The notes under the pieces were generated by a model. It worked only from the letters and a program-made list of their open reading frames with translations. It was not told the origin of the DNA and searched no databases. From assembly GCA_016713735.1 (NCBI GenBank), contig JADJOP010000007.1, positions 186,001 through 250,000 on the forward strand: DNA of 64,000 nucleotides. The letters run 5' to 3'. Below, piece after piece: positions 1 through 6,634 of this stretch. Position numbers and translations under genes: made by a program. Every line of letters begins with the position of its first letter. The stretch's first letter is position 1. Source of the stretch: Bryobacterales bacterium (lineage in GTDB: Bacteria > Acidobacteriota > Terriglobia > Bryobacterales > Bryobacteraceae).

Positions 1-483
1 CCGAAGTACAAGGTGGGGCGCGCGGCGACGGCGGCGGATGTGAGCGAGAAAGACACGTTCGTGGCGCCGGATGGGAAGGGGTTGCCGGCGGGCAAGGGGA
101 CGGCGGCGGAGGGGAAGGAGGTTTTTGAGCGGCGGTGCGCGCGGTGTCATGGTTCGGATGGGAAGGGGAAGGAGGAGGCGGCGCTGGTGGGGGGCCAGGG
201 GACGCTGGCGACGGCGAAGCCGCTGAAGACGGTGGGGAGCTACTGGCCGCATGCGACAACGCTGATGGATTACGTGCACCGGGCGATGCCGTTTGACAAT
301 CCGGGGCTGCTGACGCGGGACCAGGAGTATGCGGTGGTGGCGCTGATTTTGCATTGGAACGGGATCATTGGGGAGAAGGACGTGATGGATGCGGGGACGC
401 TGGCGAAGGTGAAGATGCCGAACCGGGATGGGTTTGTGGCGGATGGGCGGCCGGACACGGGGAAGAAGGCGGGGCGGAAGTAA
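1..483 (+). CDS. SoxD-like c-type cytochrome, 5' end cut by window edge
   Basis: The reading frame is open from base 1, so the true start lies upstream; the GTG at 13 is internal. The product is a class I cytochrome c. A CARCHG heme motif is encoded at 136-153, and a Met in AMPFDNPG or the MPNRDGF segment could be the distal heme ligand. The C-terminal pattern (YVHRAMPFDNPG, LHWNGIIGEKDVMD, MPNRDGF) resembles the SoxD-like cytochromes that accept electrons from a periplasmic sulfite dehydrogenase-type molybdoenzyme. I expect a periplasmic electron carrier whose partner gene is just upstream of the window. The C-terminus is Lys-rich and the stop is TAA. The electron donor is inferred from family resemblance only. 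Confidence 0.82.
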   Translation, partial: PKYKVGRAATAADVSEKDTFVAPDGKGLPAGKGTAAEGKEVFERRCARCHGSDGKGKEEAALVGGQGTLATAKPLKTVGSYWPHATTLMDYVHRAMPFDNPGLLTRDQEYAVVALILHWNGIIGEKDVMDAGTLAKVKMPNRDGFVADGRPDTGKKAGRK

Positions 484-521
484 AGGCGGCGGAAGGTAAG
501 GGGGATTGGCTTCATGGAGAT

Positions 522-562
522 TTTCTTGTTTCGAGAAACGAGAAATGAGATTCTGGTATGAT
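522..562 (+). promoter_or_regulatory. 24-bp near-palindrome upstream of an extended -10 element
   Basis: Bases 522-532 and 535-545 form 11-base inverted arms with a 2-base centre and one mismatch (TTTCTTGTTTC against GAAACGAGAAA). A TATGAT hexamer at 557-562, preceded by TGG at 554-556, resembles an extended -10. No -35 hexamer is visible at the usual distance; the palindrome occupies that place. The next gene begins at 571, and its product looks like a winged-helix protein. The palindrome is therefore a candidate operator for autoregulation. Confidence 0.55.
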
Positions 563-570
563 GAAATCAA

Positions 571-1131
571 ATGCAAATGAGACCGCAGGACGTAGTGGTG
601 GCGCTCAAGCTGTGCGCCCATCCGGAGCGGGTGCCGGTGCTGATTCCACTGTCGGTGGAGTTGGGAATTAGTTTGTCCAATGCTCATGGGGCGTTGAAGC
701 GGATATGGAAGTCGGGGTTGCTGGTGTTGAGTGAAGAAGGCGAAGTGCTGGGGCAACAGAAGCTCTTTGACTTCCTGGTTCATGGGCTGCCGTATGTGTG
801 GCCGGCGGAGTTGGGGGCGACTGCGAGGGGCTTGGCGACGGCGCATAGCGCGCCGCCGCTGGAGAGCAGAATCGTTCACTCTTCCGCGGATGTGTTGGTT
901 TGGCCTGACGCGAGAGGGAGCGTACGTGGCCAGAGCATCAAGCCGTTGATTCCCAGCGTGGCGGCCGCGGCGCGGCGGGACGGGGAACTGTACGAACTTC
1001 TCGCGCTCACCGATGCATTGCGCGCAGGTAGGGCGAGAGAGCGGAAACTGGCGGCGGAGTTGTTGGAGAAACGGTTATTGGCGAACGCCGGCGCACCAGG
1101 CCGGGCACGGACGGCCCGGGCGGTGCGTTAA
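571..1131 (+). CDS. predicted helix-turn-helix DNA-binding protein
   Basis: A 186-residue protein I cannot assign to a named family. Residues 1-70 look like a winged-helix DNA-binding domain: QDVVVALKLCAHPERVPVLI, then LSVELGISLSNAHGALKRIW as the likely helix-turn-helix, then a possible wing. The middle contains VHGLPYVWPAELGATARGLATAHSAP, and the C-terminus is a helical Arg/Ala-rich tail. It may be a single-gene regulator or the antitoxin-like half of a lost pair. No Shine-Dalgarno sequence precedes the ATG. A TATGAT sits 8 nt upstream, suggesting a leaderless transcript. The gene is flanked by an unrelated cytochrome and an oxidoreductase, so context gives no target beyond the palindrome at 522-545. 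Confidence 0.7.
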   Translation: MQMRPQDVVVALKLCAHPERVPVLIPLSVELGISLSNAHGALKRIWKSGLLVLSEEGEVLGQQKLFDFLVHGLPYVWPAELGATARGLATAHSAPPLESRIVHSSADVLVWPDARGSVRGQSIKPLIPSVAAAARRDGELYELLALTDALRAGRARERKLAAELLEKRLLANAGAPGRARTARAVR

Positions 1132-1139
1132 TAGAGGGC

Positions 1140-2234
1140 ATGGAACGACGGACGGTTTTGATGGCGGGGCCGGCGGTGCTGGCGGCGGCGGGGATGGCGG
1201 CGGGGCGGTTCAAGCTGTGCCTGGCGGGGTTGACGCATGGGCATGCGCGGGGATTCCTCAACGCCCTGGTGAAGCGGAGCGATGTGGAGTTGGCGGGGAT
1301 TGCCGAGCCGGATGTGGAGCTGCATGCGCGGTATGGGAAGTTGTTTTCGCTGAAGCCGGAGACGTTTCACACGAAGCTGGGGGCGATGCTCGATGCGGTG
1401 AAGCCGGATGCGGTGGGGGCGTTTTCGTCGACGTTCGATCACCTGGAGGTGGTGCGCGAGTGCGCCCAGCGGCGGATTCCGGTGATGATGGAAAAGCCGC
1501 TGGCGGTGAGCAACGAGCATGCGCGGGCGATGCGGGAAGCGGCCGAGCGGGCGGGGATTGCGGTGGTGGTGAACTACGAGACGACTTGGTACCGGAGCCA
1601 TGCGCGGTTGAAGGCGGAGATGGAGGGGGCAGGTGGCTTTGGGAAGATCCGCAAGATGGTGGCTATGGACGGGCACCAGGGTCCGAAGGAGATTGGGGTG
1701 GGCCCGGAGTTTTTGGGGTGGCTGACGGACCCGGTGAAGAACGGCGCCGGGGCGCTGTTCGATTTCGGATGTTATGGTGCGAATTTGATGACGTGGATGC
1801 TGGGCAACCAGCGGCCGGAGGCGGTGACGGCGCGGGTGCAGACGTGCAAGCCGCAGATCTACGCGAAGGTCGACGACGAGGCGACGGTGGTGGTGGATTA
1901 CGCCGGGGCGCAGGGGATCATTCAGGGGTCGTGGAACTGGCCGTTCAGCCGGAAGGACTTCGAGGTGTATGCCGAGCATGGGTATGCGCATGCGATTGGG
2001 GGGAACAAGCTGAGGCTGCGGCGGCCGAAGGGGCAGGAGATGGAGGTTGCGGAGTTGGCGGAGTTAGCGGTGGATGAGCGCGATCCGGTTTCCTATTTGA
2101 TGGCGGTGGCGCAGGGGCGGGTGAAGGCGGGCGGGTTGTCGTCGCTGGAGAACAACATGATTGCGACGGAGATTCTGGTGGCGGCGCGGGAGTCGGCGAA
2201 GAGCGGGCGGACGGTGGTGTTGCGGCGGGCGTAG
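1140..2234 (+). CDS. Gfo/Idh/MocA family oxidoreductase, exported
   Basis: A 364-residue NAD(P)-dependent oxidoreductase-like protein. The N-terminus (MERRTVLMAGPAVLAAAG) resembles a Tat-type signal with twin Arg and a hydrophobic Ala-rich core, followed by a Rossmann-like strand (FKLCLAGLTHGHARGFLNAL). The family EKP motif appears as MMEKPLAVSNEHARAM near residue 120, and the C-terminal half is the dimerising beta-sheet domain. Such proteins oxidise sugars or sugar derivatives, but the substrate cannot be read here. Tat export of cofactor-bound Gfo/Idh/MocA proteins is common in Acidobacteriota and Planctomycetota. The stop is followed after 2 nt by the L,D-transpeptidase gene, so the two are probably cotranscribed. 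Confidence 0.85.
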   Translation: MERRTVLMAGPAVLAAAGMAAGRFKLCLAGLTHGHARGFLNALVKRSDVELAGIAEPDVELHARYGKLFSLKPETFHTKLGAMLDAVKPDAVGAFSSTFDHLEVVRECAQRRIPVMMEKPLAVSNEHARAMREAAERAGIAVVVNYETTWYRSHARLKAEMEGAGGFGKIRKMVAMDGHQGPKEIGVGPEFLGWLTDPVKNGAGALFDFGCYGANLMTWMLGNQRPEAVTARVQTCKPQIYAKVDDEATVVVDYAGAQGIIQGSWNWPFSRKDFEVYAEHGYAHAIGGNKLRLRRPKGQEMEVAELAELAVDERDPVSYLMAVAQGRVKAGGLSSLENNMIATEILVAARESAKSGRTVVLRRA

Positions 2235-2236
2235 GG

Positions 2237-2719
2237 ATGTGGACGCGGCGTGCGGCGTTGTGGATGGTGGCGGGCGTCGCGGGACGCGCGGAGACGGCGG
2301 TGGATGCCGTCGTGGTGCGCAAGGCCAAGCGCGAGATGCTGCTCGAGAGCGGCGGTAAGGTGGTGCGGCGCTATCGTGTGGCGCTGGGGCGTGAACCGGT
2401 GGGGGCGAAGCTGCGGCAGGGGGATGGGAAGACGCCGGAGGGCGAGTACACGATCACGGGGCGGAACCGGTGGAGCGCGTATCATCGCTCGCTGCGCATT
2501 TCGTATCCGAACGCGGCGGACCGGGAGCGGGCGCGGCGGGAGAGAGCAGCGCCGGGGGGCGACATCATGATTCACGGATTGCCGAACGGGCAGGGGCGTT
2601 GGGGCGCGGCGCACACGCGGTGGGATTGGACCGAGGGGTGCATCGCGGTGACCAACGAGGAGATTGAGGAGATCTGGCGGATGGTGGCCGATGGGACGCC
2701 GCTGCGGATCGAGCCGTGA
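2237..2719 (+). CDS. L,D-transpeptidase (YkuD domain)
   Basis: A 160-residue exported enzyme with a signal-like N-terminus (MWTRRAALWMVAGVAGRAE) and one YkuD catalytic domain. The His-Gly of IMIHGLPNGQG (His113) and the nucleophile in WTEGCIAVTN (Cys135) match the family pattern. The pre-catalytic segment KTPEGEYTITGRN is also typical. L,D-transpeptidases make 3-3 peptidoglycan cross-links or attach proteins to the wall, acting in the periplasm. There is no LysM or other wall-binding domain, so this is a minimal form. It lies 2 nt after the oxidoreductase stop, which suggests cotranscription. Confidence 0.88.
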   Translation: MWTRRAALWMVAGVAGRAETAVDAVVVRKAKREMLLESGGKVVRRYRVALGREPVGAKLRQGDGKTPEGEYTITGRNRWSAYHRSLRISYPNAADRERARRERAAPGGDIMIHGLPNGQGRWGAAHTRWDWTEGCIAVTNEEIEEIWRMVADGTPLRIEP

Positions 2720-2774
2720 GCGGGCCGTGTGCGGGAGGTGAGCGGGCGTGTAGAATGCCGGAGGAGGATTTCTC

Positions 2775-3974
2775 ATGTTCACGGCCACGGCCAATCTCAT
2801 TCTGCCCAGCACTGTTACCGGATCGTTCCCGCGCCCGCGTTGGTTTGACGTGAGCATGTGGGGGAGACCGCTGGATACGTGCATGCTCGATGTGCATTTC
2901 CGCGAGAAGTTCCAGGATGCGCTGGCGGTGGTGATCAGCGACCAGGAGCGGGCGGGGCTGGACGTTTTGTGCCACGGCGATTTCCATGTGGATGAAGACA
3001 TGGCGGGTCGGGCGTGGCATCACTATCCGCTGCAGCGCTGGGCGGGGTTTGAGGGCGACCATTTGCAGCCGGAAGAGACGACGGCGCCGTGGCTGCACTA
3101 TCCGCCGGGGACGCTGTTGAACGAGATCTACATGGGGTGGCGGTGGCCGCACGTGGTGGACAAGATTGAGCACCGGCCGCTGGATTATCCGAAGTTGTGG
3201 CGCATTGCGCAGGGCAAGACGCGGAAGCCGGTGAAGTTCGGCACCTGCTGTTCGCAGGTGATGGCGCTGTTTCTGGACATTCACACGCCGAAGTACAAGG
3301 ACAAGCGCGAGGTGATCTGGGACATGGCGGTGGCCATGAACAAGGAGTTGCTGGCGCTGCGCGATGCCGGGTGCCGGGTGATGCAGATTGAGGAGCCGAC
3401 GTTCCACTTCATGGCGAACACGTATGGGAAGGATCATGACGAGGTGAAGTTCATGATCGATGCGTTCAACCGCGAGGTGGACGGGTTGGACGATGTGGAG
3501 TTGTGGATTCACACCTGCTGGGGGAATCCGAACATGCAGCGGGTGATGGACGATACGAGCTACGCGAACTCGATTGAGATTTACCTGGAGCGTTGCAAGG
3601 GCGATGTGTGGACGCTGGAGATGAAGGACCGCAACCAGCGGGACATTGAGCTGTTTGCGCCGTTCAAGAATAGTCTGAAGAAGAAGATTGCGATTGGGGC
3701 GGTGAGCCACCGGAGTTTGCAGGCGGACCGGCCGGAGGATGTGGCGGCGGAGATTCGCAAGGCGCTGCAGTACATTCCGGCGGAGAAGTTGATTGTGTCG
3801 AGCGATTGCGGCTTTGGGCGGCAGGGGTGTAATCGCGAGATCGCGTTTTATAAAGCGAGCGCGATTGCGCAGGGATGCAATATTGTGCGGAAGGAGTTGG
3901 GGCTGGCGACGACGGAGATTCCGGCGACGGATCCGAAGTTGCAGATTGACGTGGTGCCGGGGAGGAAGCGGTAA
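2775..3974 (+). CDS. cobalamin-independent methionine synthase-like methyltransferase
   Basis: A 399-residue protein of the MetE C-terminal (methionine synthase II) family, lacking the N-terminal half of full-length MetE. The likely zinc ligands are His246 and Cys248 (IHTCWGNPN), Glu282 (TLEMKDRN) and Cys345 (SSDCGFGRQG), in the family order. Further motifs are TGSFPRP near the N-terminus, CHGDFHVDEDM and MQIEEPTFHF. Short core MetE forms transfer methyl groups to thiols; homocysteine as acceptor is possible but unproven. A strong Shine-Dalgarno GAGGAGG at 2761-2767 fixes the ATG. A TAGAAT at 2751-2756 could be its -10. Confidence 0.85.
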   Translation: MFTATANLILPSTVTGSFPRPRWFDVSMWGRPLDTCMLDVHFREKFQDALAVVISDQERAGLDVLCHGDFHVDEDMAGRAWHHYPLQRWAGFEGDHLQPEETTAPWLHYPPGTLLNEIYMGWRWPHVVDKIEHRPLDYPKLWRIAQGKTRKPVKFGTCCSQVMALFLDIHTPKYKDKREVIWDMAVAMNKELLALRDAGCRVMQIEEPTFHFMANTYGKDHDEVKFMIDAFNREVDGLDDVELWIHTCWGNPNMQRVMDDTSYANSIEIYLERCKGDVWTLEMKDRNQRDIELFAPFKNSLKKKIAIGAVSHRSLQADRPEDVAAEIRKALQYIPAEKLIVSSDCGFGRQGCNREIAFYKASAIAQGCNIVRKELGLATTEIPATDPKLQIDVVPGRKR

Positions 3975-3979
3975 GCCAC

Positions 3980-4002
3980 CGCGCCCTTACGGGCGGCGGC
4001 TC
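3980..4002 (+). repeat. REP-like palindromic element, copy 1
   Basis: GC-rich intergenic palindrome just downstream of the MetE-like gene. CGCCC and GGGCG (3982-3986 and 3991-3995) pair around a TTAC loop and are followed by GGCGGCTC. The same CTTACG core followed by CG-rich sequence and GGCTC recurs at 30785-30806 and 48309-48330, always between genes. Confidence 0.5.
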
Positions 4003-4088
4003 AGTTACGGGGTTAGGTTGTGGCGGGGGAGTGTGCGTGGTGCCGGGGGAGTGTGCGTGGCCGGTGCGCGTCGGGCGTGGCGGCGCGA

Positions 4089-5108
4089 TTATGAGGCGCG
4101 GCGGGCGGCTTTGTCGGCGTACATGGCGGAGTCGGCGCGGCCGATGAGGGATTGGACGTTGTCGCTGGGTTGGGAGGCGGCGGTGCCGATGGCGCCGCCG
4201 ATGGGGACTTTGGCGGGGCCGGTGGGGGTGTCGACGGAGTAGTCGCCGAAGACCCACTGGCGGATGCGTTCGACGAGGGGAGTGATCTCGCCGGGTTCGC
4301 AGCCGGCGACGACGATGAACTCATCGCCGCCCCAGCGGCCGACGGCATCGGTGGGGCGGAACAGCGGGCGGAGTTCGGCGGCGAACTGTTTGAGGATGCT
4401 GTCGCCGGCGATGTGGCCGTATTGGTCGTTGACGGGCTTGAAGCCGTTGAGGTCGATGAGGATGACGGTGAAGGGCTGGCCGCGGGCGAGCAGCAGTTCG
4501 ATGTTGTGTTCGATGCCGAGGCGGTTGTCGAGTCCGGTGAGGGGGTCGCGGGCGGCGAGGCGTTCGGTTTCGGCGAGGCGGGCCTGGTAGGAGTCGATTT
4601 GGGATTTGAGGCTGGCCACGGATTGCTGGCCTTCGCTGACCATGCGTTCGACCGAGGCGTTGACATTGCGGATGCTCTCCGAGAGTGATTGGCGCATCTG
4701 CTGGAGGTTGTCGAGCGCGGCGACCTCGGTGAGTTTCTGGCTGATTTCGGTGAACTGGCCGGCGTAGCGCTGGTCGCGTTCAGCGAGGGACTGGACGCTT
4801 TCGGCGACGGACTTGACCAGGTCGCGGACCTCGGTGGTGGTGCGGGCGAGGTAGTCGGAGGCGGTTTTGGTCCACTGGTCGAGTTCAGCTTCGACGCGGC
4901 GTGAGGTTTCGGCGAGGCTTTGGGGGGAGGCGGTGGGGGAGACCTGTTCCTTGAGGTTGAGGAGGCTTTGTTCGAATTGCGGGCCTGCCAGCGGGCAGAC
5001 CTGGGCGCCGCCCCTGGCAAAGGCGGCGAGGGCGGAGCGGTAGCCGTCGACGGCGACGGGGAGGAGAGATTCAGCGGGGGAGTCGAGGTAGCGCTTGAGC
5101 GAGATCAC
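4089..5108 (-). CDS. GGDEF-domain diguanylate cyclase with coiled-coil N-terminus
   Basis: A 339-residue protein starting at GTG. Residues 1-180 are helical and probably form a coiled-coil sensing or dimerising region (repeated SVAESVQSLAERD, SLSESIRNVNASVERM patterns) with no membrane segment. Residues 185-335 form a complete GGDEF domain: DPLTGLDNR at 188-196, the active-site GGDEF at 260-264 and an RxxD inhibition site (RPTD, 251-254) exactly five residues before it. It should make cyclic di-GMP in the cytoplasm and be product-inhibited. It is transcribed toward the MetE-like gene and stands alone. The input signal is unknown. Confidence 0.92.
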   Translation of the reverse strand: MISLKRYLDSPAESLLPVAVDGYRSALAAFARGGAQVCPLAGPQFEQSLLNLKEQVSPTASPQSLAETSRRVEAELDQWTKTASDYLARTTTEVRDLVKSVAESVQSLAERDQRYAGQFTEISQKLTEVAALDNLQQMRQSLSESIRNVNASVERMVSEGQQSVASLKSQIDSYQARLAETERLAARDPLTGLDNRLGIEHNIELLLARGQPFTVILIDLNGFKPVNDQYGHIAGDSILKQFAAELRPLFRPTDAVGRWGGDEFIVVAGCEPGEITPLVERIRQWVFGDYSVDTPTGPAKVPIGGAIGTAASQPSDNVQSLIGRADSAMYADKAARRAS

Positions 5109-5271
5109 ATAGGGGCTTATCGGATTGAGGGCTCGGTTTTGTGGGGGGGAATTGGGGCGGGGCGCGGGCGGGCGGTGCGCGCGGGCGGTGGGGGCGGTGG
5201 TGGTGGGAGTTGGGGCGGGGGCGAGGGCGATCTGTGGGGGCGGCGGCGTGGCGCGCGGGCGTGGGGGCGGG

Positions 5272-5277
5272 TAGAAT
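5272..5277 (+). promoter_or_regulatory. -10-like hexamer TAGAAT close to the DUF1080 start
   Basis: TAGAAT ends 9 nt before the ATG at 5287, and no Shine-Dalgarno sequence lies between them. The expected transcription start would fall within 1-3 nt of the ATG, implying a leaderless mRNA. No -35 hexamer is evident in the G-rich sequence upstream. Confidence 0.4.
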
Positions 5278-5286
5278 CAGAAGCGT

Positions 5287-5919
5287 ATGCGGAAACTTGT
5301 GTTGTTTGCCCTTTCGGCCACCTTGCTGTGCGCCGCTGACAAGCCGGAGAAAGGCTTCAAGAGCCTGTTCAACGGCAAAGACATGGACGGTTGGACGATT
5401 GCGAAGGAGAACGAAGCGACGTTCTCTGTGAAGGACGGCGCGATCGTGGCCAACGGGCCGCGCTGCCATCTGTATTACACGGGGAAGGTGGGCAACCACA
5501 CGTTCACGGACTTCGAGTTGAAGGTGGACGTGATGACGAAGGCGAACTCGAACGGCGGGATCTACTTTGCCACGCAATACCAGGAAAAGGGCTGGCCGGA
5601 CAAGGGCTTTGAGGTGCAGGTGAACAACACGTTTGAGAAGGACTTCCGCAAGACGGGGAGCCTGTACATGGTGCAGGACAACAAAGAGAAGCCGGCCGAT
5701 GACGACAAGTGGTTTACCGAGCACATCATTGTGAAGGGCAAGAATGTGCAGGTGTTGGTGGACGGCAAGAAGATTGTGGACTGGACGCAGCCGGAGGATT
5801 GGAAGGGCGCCAACAACAGCGTGGGGCGGATGATTGCGCCGGGGACGTTTGCGTTGCAGGGGCACGATCCGGGCTCGACGGTGTATTACAAGAATATTCG
5901 TGTCAAAATGCTGAAGTAG
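5287..5919 (+). CDS. secreted DUF1080 (3-keto-disaccharide hydrolase-like) protein
   Basis: A 210-residue protein with a clear signal peptide (MRKLVLFALSATLLCAAD) and a single DUF1080 domain, a concanavalin-like beta-sandwich. Typical elements are GFKSLFNGKDMDGWTI at the start, SNGGIYFATQYQ in the middle, KGFEVQVNNT, and a final strand ending KNIRVKMLK. Family members act on 3-keto-glycosides or bind sugars in the periplasm. The gene stands alone between the GGDEF gene and a sigma factor, and is closed by a strong terminator at 5947-5978. The enzymatic role is inferred from the family. Confidence 0.88.
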   Translation: MRKLVLFALSATLLCAADKPEKGFKSLFNGKDMDGWTIAKENEATFSVKDGAIVANGPRCHLYYTGKVGNHTFTDFELKVDVMTKANSNGGIYFATQYQEKGWPDKGFEVQVNNTFEKDFRKTGSLYMVQDNKEKPADDDKWFTEHIIVKGKNVQVLVDGKKIVDWTQPEDWKGANNSVGRMIAPGTFALQGHDPGSTVYYKNIRVKMLK

Positions 5920-5946
5920 GCGCGGCGTCGAGCTGTGCTCAACGGG

Positions 5947-5978
5947 AAAGGGCGGTCCGTGTGGGGGACCGCCCTTTT
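5947..5978 (+). terminator. rho-independent terminator after the DUF1080 gene
   Basis: GGGCGGTCC (5950-5958) pairs perfectly with GGACCGCCC (5966-5974) around a 7-nt loop. AAA before the stem can pair with TTT after it, and the 3' side continues as TTTT. It lies 28 nt after the DUF1080 stop on the same strand. Confidence 0.88.
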
Positions 5979-6029
5979 GCTGTTTGGACTCGGGTAAGGG
6001 CCGGGTATCGGGGGCGGGCGGTCTTTGCG

Positions 6030-6035
6030 TAGGAT
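6030..6035 (+). promoter_or_regulatory. -10-like hexamer TAGGAT before the ECF sigma gene
   Basis: TAGGAT ends 8 nt before the ATG at 6044. The gap (TATTAGTGG region) has no clear Shine-Dalgarno sequence. This is the same arrangement as at 557-571 and 5272-5287, suggesting leaderless transcription of the sigma/kinase operon. Confidence 0.35.
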
Positions 6036-6043
6036 ATTAGTGG

Positions 6044-6634
6044 ATGAACACAGATCCATCCGCGATTACGCGATTGCTGGCGCAGTGCAGGGAGGGCGAC
6101 CGGGGGGCCCTGGACGCGCTGATTCCGCATGTCTATGAGCAATTGCACGGGATGGCGGAGAAGTGTTTCCGGGGGGAGCGGGAGAGCCACACGCTGCGGG
6201 CGACGGCGCTGGTGCATGAGGCGTATCTGCGGCTGGCCGGTTCGGAGGTGGACTGGCAGAGCCGGGCGCATTTCTTTGCGGTGGCGGCGCGGGTGATGCG
6301 GCGGATCCTGGTGGACCATGCGCGTTCGCAGCAGCGGCAGAAGCGCGGGGGCGGGGCGTGGAAGCTGTCGCTGGACGATACGCCGACGGTGGGCGCGGAG
6401 AAGCCGGCGATGATGGTGGCGCTGGATGATGCGTTGACGGCGCTGGCGCGGATGGACGGGCGGAAGAGCGAGACGCTGGAGATGATCTACTTTGGCGGAT
6501 TGACGTATGAGGAGGCGGCGGCGGTGCTGGGGGTGTCGGTGCCGACGGTGCAGCGGGATTTGCGGATGGCCAAGGCGTGGATTTACCGGGAGATGCAGAA
6601 GGACGGGCCGGAGCCGCCGGCGGGGGATGGCTGA
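6044..6634 (+). CDS. ECF-type RNA polymerase sigma factor
   Basis: A 196-residue sigma-70 family protein of the ECF subfamily common in Acidobacteriota and Planctomycetota (Pfam ECF_sigma, PF07638). Region 2 spans about residues 8-95 (ALDALIPHVYEQLHGMAEKC, ATALVHEAYLRLAGS, AHFFAVAARVMRRILVDHAR). Region 4 spans 125-185, with helix-turn-helix LTYEEAAAVLGVSVPTVQRD. The last 8 nt overlap the start of the Ser/Thr kinase gene, so the pair is translationally coupled. Such sigma factors are probably controlled by the linked kinase through phosphorylation, which is inference; no anti-sigma gene is present. Confidence 0.93.
   Translation: MNTDPSAITRLLAQCREGDRGALDALIPHVYEQLHGMAEKCFRGERESHTLRATALVHEAYLRLAGSEVDWQSRAHFFAVAARVMRRILVDHARSQQRQKRGGGAWKLSLDDTPTVGAEKPAMMVALDDALTALARMDGRKSETLEMIYFGGLTYEEAAAVLGVSVPTVQRDLRMAKAWIYREMQKDGPEPPAGDG

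Noticed and set aside
13..15. GTG at 13 as the start of the cytochrome gene
   Set aside because: The frame is open back to base 1, there is no ribosome-binding site, and the exported cytochrome would lack a signal peptide.
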